A DNA stretch of 64,000 nt from Streptomyces sp. NBC_00582 (GCF_036345155.1 NZ_CP107772.1:1240001-1304000); one strand, 5' to 3'; shown: positions 24,635 through 33,745, counted from the stretch's first letter. Made by a program: numbers and translations. Notes: generated from the letters alone by a model not told the origin.

Positions 24635-25819
24635 GTGCTCACCCGTATCACCACGGCACTGCTCGCGACGGTCGCGCTCGTCGGCGCGCTGCTCACCCTG
24701 GGGCCACCGGCCCGGGCCGCCGTCCCCGACACCATCCCCCTGAAGATCACCAACAACTCGGGCCGCGGCGAGGCCCTGTACGTCTACAACCTCGGCACCC
24801 TCCTGACGACCGGTCAGCAGGGCTGGGCGGACGCCGGCGGCACCTTCCACGCGTGGCCCGCCGGGGGCAACCCGCCCACCCCGGCACCGGACGCCTCCAT
24901 CCCCGGTCCGGCGGCCGGGCAGTCGACCACCATCCGGATCCCCAGGTTCTCCGGCCGGATCTACTTCTCGTACGGCCAGCGGCTCGTGTTCAAGCTGACC
25001 ACCGGCGGACTGGTGCAGCCGGCCGTGCAGAACCCGAGCGACCCCAACCGGAACATCCTCTTCAACTGGTCCGAGTACACCCTCGACGGCTCCGGGCTCT
25101 GGCTGAACAGCACCCAGGTCGACATGTTCTCCGCGCCGTACGCGGTGGGTGTGCAGCGCGCCGACGGCAGCACGGTCAGCACCGGGCACCTCGAGGCGGG
25201 CGGCTACAACGCGGTCCTCGCGGATCTGCGCGCGCGGTCCGGCGGCTGGGCGAACCTGATCCAGACGCGCTCCGACGGTACGGTCCTGCGCGCGCTCTCG
25301 CCGCTGTACGGCGTGGAGACCGGCGCCCTCGCGGCGAACGTCATGGACGACTACGTCAACCGGGTCTGGCAGAAGTACACGACCACGACGCTGACCGTGA
25401 CGCCGTACGCCGATCAGCCCGGCACGAGGTACTACGGCCGGGTCGCGGGCGGGGTCATGAACTTCACGGACGCCTCCGGCACGGTCGTCACCCGCTTCCA
25501 GAAGCCGGACGCGGCCAGCGTCTTCGGCTGCCACAGGCTGCTGGACGCCCCGAACGACGCCGTGCGCGGGCCGATCTCCCGCACCCTGTGCGCGGGCTTC
25601 AACCGGTCCACGCTCCTGGTCAACCCCAGCCAGCCGGACACCACCGCGGCGCACTTCTACCAGGACGCGGTGACCAACCACTACGCCCGAGCCGTCCACG
25701 CGCACATGGCCGACGGGAAGGCGTACGCGTTCGCCTTCGACGACGTGGGACAGCAGGAGTCGCTCGTCCACGACGGCTCGCCGCGCCAGGCGTATCTGAC
25801 GCTCGATCCGCTCTCCTGA
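24635..25819 (+). CDS. Secreted GH64 beta-1,3-glucanase
   Basis: A 394-residue exported enzyme. GTG 24635 is chosen since GGAGGTGGAGA precedes it and the product opens with a signal peptide (VLTRITTALLATVALVGALL ... ARA). The mature protein is a single glycoside hydrolase family 64 domain with the thaumatin-like first strand PLKITNNSGRGEALYVYNLG, the FSYGQRLVFKL segment, the acidic NWSEYTLDGSGLWLNSTQVD stretch expected near the active site, and a C-terminal HAHMADGKAYAFAFDDVG. Family 64 enzymes cleave laminarin to laminaripentaose, so it may serve fungal cell wall attack. A LacI-type operator sits in its promoter. Confidence 0.9.
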   Translation: MLTRITTALLATVALVGALLTLGPPARAAVPDTIPLKITNNSGRGEALYVYNLGTLLTTGQQGWADAGGTFHAWPAGGNPPTPAPDASIPGPAAGQSTTIRIPRFSGRIYFSYGQRLVFKLTTGGLVQPAVQNPSDPNRNILFNWSEYTLDGSGLWLNSTQVDMFSAPYAVGVQRADGSTVSTGHLEAGGYNAVLADLRARSGGWANLIQTRSDGTVLRALSPLYGVETGALAANVMDDYVNRVWQKYTTTTLTVTPYADQPGTRYYGRVAGGVMNFTDASGTVVTRFQKPDAASVFGCHRLLDAPNDAVRGPISRTLCAGFNRSTLLVNPSQPDTTAAHFYQDAVTNHYARAVHAHMADGKAYAFAFDDVGQQESLVHDGSPRQAYLTLDPLS

Positions 25820-25826
25820 CCACGAC

Positions 25827-25865
25827 GACGTCCCGCACGCGGGGGGAGCCCGCGTGCGGGACGTC
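25827..25865. terminator. Bidirectional terminator hairpin
   Basis: A perfect 17-bp stem (GACGTCCCGCACGCGGG and complement) with a five-base loop sits between the convergent GH64 and M4 protease genes, with 7 and 16 bases to the two stop codons. Confidence 0.85.
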
Positions 25866-25881
25866 GGTCAGGTGGAGCGGA

Positions 25882-28284
25882 TCAGCCGGTCGTCACGGCG
25901 GTGTCGTCGATGACGAAGCTGGTCTGGAGCGAGGAGTCCTCGACGCCGGTGAACTTCAGCGCCACCGTCGAGCCCGCGTAGGAGCCGAGGCTGAAGGACT
26001 TCTGGACGTACCCGGAGGCCGCGTTGAGGTTGGAGTACGTGGCCAGGGTGGTCGACCCGGCGGTGACCGTCAGCTTGTCGTACTGGGTGCTGGTGGTGGT
26101 CTCGGCCGTGTCGATGTGGAGGTAGAAGGTGAAGGTGGTGTTGGTGCAGCCGCTCGGGATCGTCACCGACTGGGACAGCGTGTCGGTGTGGGTCGAGCCG
26201 TAGCCGTCGAGCCAGGCCTTGTAGGAGCCGGTACGGGCCGCCTGGCTGCTGGAGTTGGTGATGACACCGCTCGTCGCCGTCCAGGTGGTGTTGCCGGACT
26301 CGAAGCCGTTGTTGCCCAGCAGCTGCGTCGAGGTGCAGGAGCCGCCGCCCCCGGAGGAGCTGACCGTCCAGGTGAAGGACGCGGTGCCGGTGGCGCCGGT
26401 GGAGTCGGTCACCGTGACGGTGGTGCTGTAGGTGCCGGCCGTGGTCGGCGTGCCCGAGATCAGACCGGTCGAGCTGATCGACAGGCCGGTGGGCAGTCCG
26501 CTCGCCGCGTAGGTCAGGGTGCCGCTGTTGGTGCTGCTGGCCGAGACCTGCAGGCTGACCGCCGTGCCGACGGTGGTGGACTGGCTGCCCGGGTTGGTGA
26601 CCGTGACGCCGGTCGACGGGACCGTGATGTGGCTGCCGACGTTGATGCCGGCGAAGGCGTTGCCGACCCCCGCGTACTGCGTGGAGCTGGAGCCGTAGAG
26701 CGCCGTGGCGGCGTTCAGGGCGGCGGTGCGGGCGCCCGCGTAGTTGGTGCTGGACGTCATGTACGTCGTCAGCGCCTTGTACCAGATCTGCAGCGCCGCG
26801 GCCCGGCCGATACCGGCGACGGCGACGCCGTCGGAGGTCGGGCTGTTGTAGGTGACGCCGTTGATGGTCTTGGTGCCGCTGCCCTCGGAGAGCAGGTAGA
26901 ACATGTGGTTCGCCGGGCCCGAGGAGTAGTGGACGTCGAGGTTGCCGACGCCGGAGTACCAGGAGTTGGCCGAGGAGCCGTCCTTGCTCGGCTGGTCCAT
27001 GTAGCGCAGCGGGGTGCCGTCCCCGTTGATGTCGATCTCCTCGCCGATGAGGTAGTCACCGACGTCGTTGGAGTTGGCCGCGTAGAACTCGACACCCGTG
27101 CCGAAGATGTCCGAGGTCGCCTCGTTCAGACCGCCCGGCTCGCCCGAGTAGTTCAGGCCCGCGGTGTTGGAGGTGACGCCGTGGCTCATCTCGTGGCCGG
27201 CGACGTCGAGCGAGGTCAGCGCGTGGGTGCTCCCGGAGCCGTCGCCGTAGGTCATGCAGAAGCAGTCGTCGTCCCAGAAGGCGTTGACGTACGCCGTGCT
27301 GTAGTGGACGCGCGAGTAGGCGGCGACGCCGTCGTTCTTGATGCCGCTGCGCCCGAAGGTGTTCTTGTAGAAGTCCCAGGTGACCTGGGCGCCGTAGTGG
27401 GCGTCGACACCGGCGGTCTGGGTGTTGGAGCCGGATCCGGTGCCCCACACGTCGTCGGTGTCGGTCATCAGGGTGCCGGTGCCCGACGTGCCGTTGTTGA
27501 GGCTGTACGTCTTGTGGCCGCCGCGCGTGGTGTCGTAGAGCTGGTACGTCGACCCGGACAGCGTGGTGCCGATGGTGACGGTGCCGCTGTACTGGCTGTT
27601 GCCGGTACCGGTCTTGATGTCCTGGAACTCGGAGAGCTTCGCTCCGGTCAGGGCGTCGGTGACGACGTGCAGCCGGCTCGGCGTGCCGTCGTCCTGGAGG
27701 CCGCTGACCACCGTCTCCCAGGCGAGCTTCGGCGTGCCCTCGCCGGCCCAGATCACCTTGCGGGCGCTCTGTGTGGCGGGGTCCGTCGCGTCGAGGGCCT
27801 GGGCCCGCTTCAGCGCCTTGGTCTCGGCGGAGGCCTTGCTGTACGTCGCCTTGGTCGACTTGACCGAGATGGCGCGGCGGTTGTTGTTGAAGGTCGTGCT
27901 CACGGTGCCGGCGGCCAGGGAGGCCGGGGGGGTGTGCACGACGAAGTCGCCGCCGAGGACGGGCAGACCGGCGTAGGTGCGCTCGTAGCGCGTGTGCACG
28001 GTGCCGTCGTTGTCCTTGACGACGTCCTTGACGATGAGCTTCGTCTGGGCGGGCAGGCCCAGGGACTCCGTCGTCTGTTCCGTCTTCGCCTGGGCGCCCT
28101 TGATGAGCGCGGTGCGCTGGGCGGGCGTGACGTCGGCGGCGAGGCCGCCGCTGCGCAGGGGGGTGGGGTGGGGGGCTGCGGGCTTCGCGGCTGCCGGGAC
28201 CGACTGGACGCCGAGGGCCAGCAGGGCGGCGGTGGAGAGCAGGGCTGCTCCGACCGCGGTCCGCTTGCGGGGGTTGGATCTCAC
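25882..28284 (-). CDS. Secreted M4 zinc metalloprotease with Ig-like and carbohydrate-binding-like C-terminus
   Basis: An 800-residue prepro-protease. GTG 28284 is chosen because AGGAGAACGA is upstream and the product begins with a signal peptide (RSNPRKRTAVGAALLSTAALLALG). An FTP/PepSY propeptide (YERTYAGLPVLGGDFVVH) leads to an M4 catalytic domain with HEMSH near residue 363 and GGLNEATSDIFG for the third zinc ligand. A putative Ig domain (about 560-645, GLPTGLSISSTGLISGTP) and a Ser/Thr-rich beta-sandwich follow (NNGFESGNTTWTATSG ... SFVIDDTAV), the latter like family-2/4 carbohydrate-binding or eukaryotic-type jelly rolls. It is a paralogue of the gene at 1275-3545, differing in this last module. 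Confidence 0.93.
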   Translation of the reverse strand: MRSNPRKRTAVGAALLSTAALLALGVQSVPAAAKPAAPHPTPLRSGGLAADVTPAQRTALIKGAQAKTEQTTESLGLPAQTKLIVKDVVKDNDGTVHTRYERTYAGLPVLGGDFVVHTPPASLAAGTVSTTFNNNRRAISVKSTKATYSKASAETKALKRAQALDATDPATQSARKVIWAGEGTPKLAWETVVSGLQDDGTPSRLHVVTDALTGAKLSEFQDIKTGTGNSQYSGTVTIGTTLSGSTYQLYDTTRGGHKTYSLNNGTSGTGTLMTDTDDVWGTGSGSNTQTAGVDAHYGAQVTWDFYKNTFGRSGIKNDGVAAYSRVHYSTAYVNAFWDDDCFCMTYGDGSGSTHALTSLDVAGHEMSHGVTSNTAGLNYSGEPGGLNEATSDIFGTGVEFYAANSNDVGDYLIGEEIDINGDGTPLRYMDQPSKDGSSANSWYSGVGNLDVHYSSGPANHMFYLLSEGSGTKTINGVTYNSPTSDGVAVAGIGRAAALQIWYKALTTYMTSSTNYAGARTAALNAATALYGSSSTQYAGVGNAFAGINVGSHITVPSTGVTVTNPGSQSTTVGTAVSLQVSASSTNSGTLTYAASGLPTGLSISSTGLISGTPTTAGTYSTTVTVTDSTGATGTASFTWTVSSSGGGGSCTSTQLLGNNGFESGNTTWTATSGVITNSSSQAARTGSYKAWLDGYGSTHTDTLSQSVTIPSGCTNTTFTFYLHIDTAETTTSTQYDKLTVTAGSTTLATYSNLNAASGYVQKSFSLGSYAGSTVALKFTGVEDSSLQTSFVIDDTAVTTG

Positions 28285-28590
28285 TCGTTCTCCTACTGCG
28301 GCGGCCGCGGGGTACGGCCGGTGACAGACCGGGCAGACGGGTGTGCTGCCCGGGACGAGCTGAGTTGTGCGGGACCGTGGAACAAGGTGGGGGCAACATG
28401 CCGCTGGTGTGCGGTAGTTGGGTGGGAGAATGGCAGGCTTGACGGGCACATGTCAGCCCGATCCGGACGCTTCGAGGGTTATCCCTCGGCGCCGGGCCCG
28501 TCGCGGGCCGTCACAGGCCGCCAGCCTGTGAACCGGCTGTACGTTCCCTGTCCCACTCCGTGGACACATGGGGCGACACACCGGGCGAAC
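28285..28590. other. Intergenic region with small hairpins, no gene seen
   Basis: This gap between the divergent M4 protease and MHYT genes has no plausible coding frame. It contains short inverted repeats: CGGGCA/TGCCCG near 28340, CGAGGG-TTAT-CCCTCG near 28473 and CACAGGC-CGCCA-GCCTGTG near 28514. Any of these could be regulator sites or small hairpins; none matches an operator I can name. Confidence 0.35.
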
Positions 28591-28620
28591 TTGCCCTCAC
28601 CCCCTGCTTACACGTAGACA
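28591..28620 (+). promoter_or_regulatory. Candidate promoter of the MHYT gene
   Basis: TTGCCC (28591-28596) and TAGACA (28615-28620) are separated by 18 bases and lie 40 bases upstream of the start codon. The spacing and hexamers fit a vegetative (HrdB-type) promoter with a weak -10. Confidence 0.4.
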
Positions 28621-28659
28621 ATCCTCCACGAACATCCGTGACTTCGGGGGGAGTTGACG

Positions 28660-29472
28660 ATGGAAGGCACGATTGACGGCTTCCGGTACGGGATCGTGAC
28701 CCCGGTGGCGGCCTACCTGATGGCATGCCTCGGAGGGGCCCTGGGGCTGCGCTGCATCGTGCGGTCGCTGGTCAACTCCGACTCCTTCAGGGCGGGTTGG
28801 CTGGCGCTGGGGGCCGCGTCGATCGGCTGTGGCATCTGGACGATGCACTTCATCGCGATGACCGGCTTCCGGGTGCGGGAGACCCGGATCGGCTATGACC
28901 CCGGACTGACCCTGCTCAGCCTCGCCGTCGCGGTCGCCGTGGTCGGGATCGGCGTGTTCCTCGTCGGCCGCCCGGACGCCGGCCGCGGAGCGCTCCCGCT
29001 CGCGGGGGTGGTCACCGGTCTGGGGGTCGCCGCGATGCACTACCTGGGCATGGCGGCGATGCGGCTCGACGGCAGCATCGCCTACGACCCGCTCCTGGTC
29101 GCCCTCTCGGTGCTGATCGCGGTCGTCGCGGCCACCGCCGCGCTGTGGGCGGCGGTCACGGTCCGCGGCTTCCTGACGAGTCTGGCCGCCAGCCTGGTGA
29201 TGGGCCTCGCCGTGTCCGGGATGCACTACACCGCCATGGCTGCGGTCGGCGTCCATGTGCACGACACGACCTCGTCGTGGGCGGGCGACTCCCCCACCTC
29301 GCTGCTCCTGCCCATGCTGATCGGGCCGGTGATCTTCCTGCTGCTCGCCGGTGTGGTGGTGATGTTCGACCCGCTGCTCGTGCTAGGCGACGGGGAGTGG
29401 AACCGGCCCGCCCCGAAGGAACGGGCCGATGCTCCGAAGCGTCAGGTCAGCCGGTCGTGGAGCGGTGGGTGA
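28660..29472 (+). CDS. MHYT-domain integral membrane sensor protein
   Basis: A 270-residue protein starting at ATG 28660 behind GGGGGGAG. Seven hydrophobic helices are apparent. Three MHYT-type motifs lie at helix ends: WTMHFIAM, AAMHYLGMAAM and SGMHYTAMAA. In this family the paired M/H residues are proposed to bind copper and to sense diatomic gases. No output domain (GGDEF, kinase) is attached; the protein ends with a short basic cytoplasmic tail. Its 3' end overlaps the convergent LLM monooxygenase gene by 26 bases. Confidence 0.92.
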   Translation: MEGTIDGFRYGIVTPVAAYLMACLGGALGLRCIVRSLVNSDSFRAGWLALGAASIGCGIWTMHFIAMTGFRVRETRIGYDPGLTLLSLAVAVAVVGIGVFLVGRPDAGRGALPLAGVVTGLGVAAMHYLGMAAMRLDGSIAYDPLLVALSVLIAVVAATAALWAAVTVRGFLTSLAASLVMGLAVSGMHYTAMAAVGVHVHDTTSSWAGDSPTSLLLPMLIGPVIFLLLAGVVVMFDPLLVLGDGEWNRPAPKERADAPKRQVSRSWSGG

Positions 29473-30832
29473 GCGGTTCCCGCAGCCCGAGGTGCTCGCG
29501 CAGGGTCGTCCCGGCGTACCCGGTGGGGTAGACCCCGCGTTCCTGCAGTTCGGGCACGAGCAGGTCGACGATGTCGTCCAGGCCGTCCGGGATCAGGTAC
29601 GGCGTGATGTTGAAGCCGTCGACCGCGCCGTGCCGCACCCAGTGGGCGAACCGGTCGGCGAGCGAGGCCGGGGTTCCGACATGGCCGCGCTGGGGTCCGA
29701 GCGCGATGACGGTCTCCCGCAGGGACCACCCGTGGGCCTCCGCCTGCTCCCGCCAGGCGGCGACCACCTTGTACGGGTCGGTGGTGCGCCGGGCGCCGAA
29801 GGAGCCGTCGTTCTCGGCGACCACCGGGTCCTCCGCGGGCACGGGCCCGTCGGCGTCGCGGTCGGAGAAGTCACGGTTCCACAGCAGCCCCGCGATGCCC
29901 AACGCGGTGGCCGGGGTGACCTGTTGGAGGCGGACCCAGCGCTTCTTCTCCAGCGCCTCCTCCTCCGTCGCCCCGATGATGATCTCCGTGCCGGGCAGGA
30001 TGCGCAGATCGTCCTCGGGCCGCCCGACGGCCCTGAGGCGGGCGCGGAGGTCGTCGGCGAAGGCGAGCGCGTCGTCGAAGTCGCTGCCGTGCGCGGAGAA
30101 GACGACCTCCGCGTTGCGGGCGGCGAAGTCCCGTCCGGCTCCGGAGTCACCCGCCTGGAAGATCACCGGGTGGCCCTGCGCACTGCGCGGCAGGGTGGGC
30201 GCGAGATCGACGTCGAACTGCGGTCCCCGGTGGCTCACCTGGCGTACGGCGCCGGGTGCCGACCAGGCGGGGGCGCCCGGGGAGCCGGTCGCGGCGCCGT
30301 CCTTCCAGCCGTCCCAGATCGCGCGGGCGACGGTGAGGAACTCCTCGGCGCGCGTGTAGCGGTCGGCGTGGTCGAGATGGCCGCCGCGCCGGAAGTTGGC
30401 GCCGGTCCAGGCGTTGTCGGTGGTCACGACGTTCCAGCCGGCCCGGCCGCCGGAGAGCAGATCGAGGCCGGAGAGCCGGCGGGCGAGGTCGGCGGGTTCG
30501 TTGAAGGTGGTGTTGGAGGTGGACACCAGACCGATCCGGTCGGTGACCGCGGCGAGCGCGGCGAGCTGGGTGACGGCGTCGGGCCGTCCGGCGACGTCGA
30601 GGTCGTGGATCTTCCCGTCGACCTCGCGCAGCCGCAGCCCCTCCCCCAGGAAGAACGCGTCGAACAGGCCCCGTTCGGCGGTCCGGGCCACCCGCCGGAA
30701 GCTGGCGGGATCGATCTGGGAACCGCTCGCCGGGTCGGACCAGACGGTCCAGTGGTTGACGCCCTGGAAGAACACACCGAAGTGCAGCTGGGCGTCGGGG
30801 CGGGGGACGTCGAGAGGGTCGGTGCGGGTCAT
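29447..30832 (-). CDS. LLM-class flavin-dependent monooxygenase (NtaA/DszA type)
   Basis: A 461-residue luciferase-like monooxygenase of the long NtaA/SnaA/DszA subgroup. Marks are FGVFFQGVNHWTVW at the first strand, GLVSTSNTTFNEPADLARRLSGLDLLSGGRAGWNVVTTDN (core, partly given) and VIFQAGDSGAGRDFAARNAEVVF. These enzymes use reduced FMN and oxygen to attack organosulfur or amine substrates. It starts with ATG inside the stop of the upstream LLM gene (ATGA), so the two are translated as a pair. With the leader peptide and the TauD gene nearby, a role in sulfur scavenging is likely but not proven. Confidence 0.9.
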   Translation of the reverse strand: MTRTDPLDVPRPDAQLHFGVFFQGVNHWTVWSDPASGSQIDPASFRRVARTAERGLFDAFFLGEGLRLREVDGKIHDLDVAGRPDAVTQLAALAAVTDRIGLVSTSNTTFNEPADLARRLSGLDLLSGGRAGWNVVTTDNAWTGANFRRGGHLDHADRYTRAEEFLTVARAIWDGWKDGAATGSPGAPAWSAPGAVRQVSHRGPQFDVDLAPTLPRSAQGHPVIFQAGDSGAGRDFAARNAEVVFSAHGSDFDDALAFADDLRARLRAVGRPEDDLRILPGTEIIIGATEEEALEKKRWVRLQQVTPATALGIAGLLWNRDFSDRDADGPVPAEDPVVAENDGSFGARRTTDPYKVVAAWREQAEAHGWSLRETVIALGPQRGHVGTPASLADRFAHWVRHGAVDGFNITPYLIPDGLDDIVDLLVPELQERGVYPTGYAGTTLREHLGLREPLTHRSTTG

Positions 30833-31932
30833 CGGGTCTCCTCCAGGGCCCCGGCGGCGGTCGCGTAACGGTTGGCGGGGCGCTCCAGGCCCAGGTGGGT
30901 GCGCAGGGTCGCGGCGGGCAGCGGCCGTACGGCGTGCCGGCGCTCGAAGAGATGGGGCAGGACGAGCCGGGAGAGCTCAGGCAGGTCCTCGTCCAGCACC
31001 AGCGGATGCAGCCGTACGCCGTCCACGACTCCCCTCAACTCGGCCAGCAGCGTGGCGAGTCCGGCGGCCGAGCCGAGGTGCCGCAGCCGGCCCCGGTCGG
31101 TCCAGGGGCTGTGCTGCGCGAGGTCGGCGAGGCGTTCCTCGGCCGTGGCGTGCGCGGTGTCGAGGGCGATCTCGACCTCGGCGAACGTCCGGGCCGTCCC
31201 GGCAGCGGCGGCGGCCGCGCGCACCTCCGCCAGGTCGCGTCCGCCGACCAGCGCCACGTCCAGCAGGGCGGCGGGCACCCGGTCGGGCCTTCCGAGCACC
31301 ACCAGCTGCCCCTGGGGCGGGCGCGGCACGATCGCCGGGCCCTTGACCGTGAAGGTGTCCCCGGTGAAGTCGACGTAGTGCAGCCGGTCACGGTCCAGGT
31401 AGCGACTGGTGGCGACGGAGCGGATGACGGCGTCGTCCTCCCAGGAGTCCCACAGCGCGCGGACCACGTCGACGCCGTCACGGTTCTCGCGGGCCCGGGC
31501 GTCCGGCCCGGCGACGAGGGGGCGCCCCCAGGAGCGGGCGGCCTCCGGCCGTTCCTCCTCGCCGACCACCCAGCCCGCGCGCCCGGTGGAGATGTGGTCG
31601 AGGGAGGCCAACTGGCTGGAGACGTGGAAGGGTTCGGCGTACGTCACCGGGATCACGGGGGCGATCCCGACGACACTGGTCGACGCGGCGAGGAACGCGG
31701 CCCTCTCCACCGCGCCGATCCGGCCGACGGCGTCGGGCGCGGCGGCGGGCGGCAGGGCGCCGTCCTCCAGGGTGAGCAGGGTGAACCCGGCGTTCTCCGC
31801 TGCGGCACCGACCTCGGCGACGCGGCGCGGGGTGAGGAGATGGTCGGGCGAGTGGGCGGCGCGGCGCCAGGCCGCGGGGTGGGCGCCGTCGCCGTCGAGT
31901 TCGAGGGCGAGCCGCAGGGCAGGACCGGACAC
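30829..31932 (-). CDS. LLM-class flavin-dependent oxidoreductase
   Basis: A 367-residue luciferase-like protein, first of two coupled LLM genes. GTG 31932 (MSGPALRLALELDGDGAHP) is preferred over GTG 31953 because GGAAGGA is well spaced before it. Family features are VGAAAENAGFTLLTLEDGAL, STSVVGIAPVIPVTYAEPFHVSSQLASLDHISTGRAGWVVG (in part) and LWDSWEDDAV. Flavin is expected to come from a separate reductase, not seen here. A 38-codon leader peptide gene ends 55 bases upstream, implying attenuation control of the operon. Confidence 0.87.
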   Translation of the reverse strand: MSGPALRLALELDGDGAHPAAWRRAAHSPDHLLTPRRVAEVGAAAENAGFTLLTLEDGALPPAAAPDAVGRIGAVERAAFLAASTSVVGIAPVIPVTYAEPFHVSSQLASLDHISTGRAGWVVGEEERPEAARSWGRPLVAGPDARARENRDGVDVVRALWDSWEDDAVIRSVATSRYLDRDRLHYVDFTGDTFTVKGPAIVPRPPQGQLVVLGRPDRVPAALLDVALVGGRDLAEVRAAAAAAGTARTFAEVEIALDTAHATAEERLADLAQHSPWTDRGRLRHLGSAAGLATLLAELRGVVDGVRLHPLVLDEDLPELSRLVLPHLFERRHAVRPLPAATLRTHLGLERPANRYATAAGALEETR

Positions 31933-31986
31933 GGGGGTTCCTTCCGAGGACACGACGAGACGACCGGCCCGACGGGCCGGCGGGGG

Positions 31987-32103
31987 TCAGGTGCGTGCGG
32001 AAGGACAGACGGCGGAGGCGGTGCGGCAGTAGTCGACGTGCCGGCGGACGATCAGGCGCGTGCCCGTGGCGGCACCGTGCGGTGCCGTGCGGGATGCGCG
32101 CAT
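31987..32103 (-). CDS. Cysteine-containing leader peptide upstream of LLM operon
   Basis: A 38-codon reading frame begins with ATG behind GGGGGGAGG. The peptide contains GTRLIVRRHVDYCRTASAVC followed by PSART. The RRHVD-x3-R-x2-SAxC core is the hallmark of short leader peptides found in actinobacteria ahead of sulfur-assimilation and LLM-type genes. The two cysteine codons in the core fit a ribosome-stalling sensor of cysteine supply that sets expression of the downstream genes. It is followed after 55 bases by the LLM gene at 31932. Too short for normal gene callers; the call rests on the motif and position. Confidence 0.85.
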   Translation of the reverse strand: MRASRTAPHGAATGTRLIVRRHVDYCRTASAVCPSART

Positions 32104-32135
32104 CGGGGCCTCCCCCCGTCCGTGTCGATCGCTTC

Positions 32136-32166
32136 AACCTACGCGGTCGTCCCCGGAAGATGTCAA
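32136..32166 (-). promoter_or_regulatory. Candidate promoter of the leader peptide/LLM operon
   Basis: On the reverse strand TTGACA (32166-32161) is followed after 19 bases by TAGGTT (32141-32136). The -35 is a perfect consensus; the spacing is slightly long. Transcription would start some 25 bases before the leader peptide ATG. Confidence 0.5.
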
Positions 32167-32230
32167 GGGCACTAGATGCACACGCAACAGGCGGGGTCGG
32201 CCGGGGACCCCGGGCAGCGTGATTGTTACG

Positions 32231-33745
32231 GTGCACCCCGTGTCTGACTCCTCACGTGAAACCGCGGCGGGCGCCGGCTGGGGCGAGGCGGAACCCGGTG
32301 CGTACCGGCAGTTGATGCCCGGCCGGGTCGAGAAGATCTCATGGCTCGACCCCAGGATGCTGTGGGCGGCCCGCAACGGGGTGCTGGCCTCCTGGTTCGG
32401 GGATCCCACGGGCCGTACCCGCGAGCGGTGGGTGGAGCAGCGCGCCGCGGCCGGGGCGCCCGCCGACAAGGTGATCCGGCGCTCGGACCCGGACCGTTTC
32501 TCCTTCATGGTCATCGGCGACACGGGAGAGGGCGACGCACCGCAATACGCCGTGGTGCCAGGGTTTCTGAAGGTGAGTCAGGGCACCGCGTTCACCGTCC
32601 TCGCCAGCGACGTCATCTACCCGGTGGGCGCCGCGGACGACTACGGCGCCAAGTTCTTCCGCCCGTACCGGGACTATCGCGCCCCCATCTACGCGATACC
32701 GGGGAACCACGACTGGTACGAGGACCTCGGCGGATTCATGCGGGTCTTCTGCGACGACGCCCCGCCGCCGCCGGCCGGGCCCGCGCCGCGCCCGCTCACC
32801 GGCGCCTGGCTGCGCTCCCTGCTGTGGCACCGGCCGCGTCCGCACGACGGCCGACGCCTGGACGAGGCACGGGCGTTGCGTGCGGCCGCGGACCAACAGG
32901 CCGTGCAGCCGGGCCCGTACTGGGCGATCGACGCCGGACCGGTGCGGATCGTCGGTATCGACACCGGTCTGCTCGGCACCGTCGACGCCGCGCAGGGCGC
33001 GTGGCTGCGCGAGGTGTCCCGGGGACCCCGGCCGAAGATCCTCGTCACCGGCTCGCCGCTGTACGTCGACGGTGAGCACCACCCCTGCCCCGTCGAGGGC
33101 GGGGGGACGGTCGACGACATCGTGCGCGCGCCGGAGCACCGCTATGTCGCCGCGATCGGCGGCGACATCCACAACTACCAGCGCTATCCGGTGACGTTGG
33201 CGGACGGTCGCACCCTGCAGTACGTGGTGGCGGGCGGCGGCGGGGCCTTCATGCACGCCACGCACACCATCCCCCGGGTGTCGATCGCCGGGGTCACCGA
33301 GCAGGACTTCCGCTGCTACCCGCTGCGCGGCGACTCCCTCGCCTTCTACAGCAGGCTCTACGGCCGCCGGCTGCGGCTGCGCCGCTTCTTCGCCCTCACC
33401 GAGGCCGAGGCGCAGGCGGTCGTCGCCGAACGGGTCGGCATCCCGGCGACCCGCGCACCCGGGCCGCAGGTCCGGGTGACCCGGCGGATCCGGCTGATCG
33501 CGGGCCTGCTGGGCACCGGGAGCCGCCCGGGCCGCCGACGGCGCCTGCGGCTCCCCGTGCGCAAGATCTACACGCAGTTGTTCTCGCCGAGCTCGGCGAC
33601 CTACAGCCCGCCCTTCTTCAAGTGCTTCCTGCGGCTTGACGTCACCCCGGAGTCGATCCGCCTGCGCTGCCACGCGGCCACCGGCAACCGCGCGCAGGAA
33701 CGGAACCCGCCGGTCGAGGACGAGGTCGTCATCCCGCTCGTCTGA
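32231..33745 (+). CDS. Calcineurin-like metallophosphoesterase
   Basis: About 504 residues from GTG 32231; GTG at 32219 and 32240 are equally possible because no ribosome site is decisive. The metallophosphoesterase motifs occur in order: VIGDTGEGD (metal 1), AIPGNHDWYED (GNHD), and late AIGGDIHNYQRYP in place of GHxH. The SDVIYP segment replaces the usual GDxxY. About 100 C-terminal residues are Arg-rich and lack a recognised domain. It may be a phosphoesterase of nucleotides, phospholipids or other esters. It is divergent from the sulfur operon and unlikely to belong to it functionally. Confidence 0.85.
   Translation: MHPVSDSSRETAAGAGWGEAEPGAYRQLMPGRVEKISWLDPRMLWAARNGVLASWFGDPTGRTRERWVEQRAAAGAPADKVIRRSDPDRFSFMVIGDTGEGDAPQYAVVPGFLKVSQGTAFTVLASDVIYPVGAADDYGAKFFRPYRDYRAPIYAIPGNHDWYEDLGGFMRVFCDDAPPPPAGPAPRPLTGAWLRSLLWHRPRPHDGRRLDEARALRAAADQQAVQPGPYWAIDAGPVRIVGIDTGLLGTVDAAQGAWLREVSRGPRPKILVTGSPLYVDGEHHPCPVEGGGTVDDIVRAPEHRYVAAIGGDIHNYQRYPVTLADGRTLQYVVAGGGGAFMHATHTIPRVSIAGVTEQDFRCYPLRGDSLAFYSRLYGRRLRLRRFFALTEAEAQAVVAERVGIPATRAPGPQVRVTRRIRLIAGLLGTGSRPGRRRRLRLPVRKIYTQLFSPSSATYSPPFFKCFLRLDVTPESIRLRCHAATGNRAQERNPPVEDEVVIPLV

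Noticed and set aside
24595..28617. 1340-codon plus-strand frame
   Set aside because: It crosses the GH64 gene in a wrong frame and the antisense of the M4 gene; no conserved motifs.
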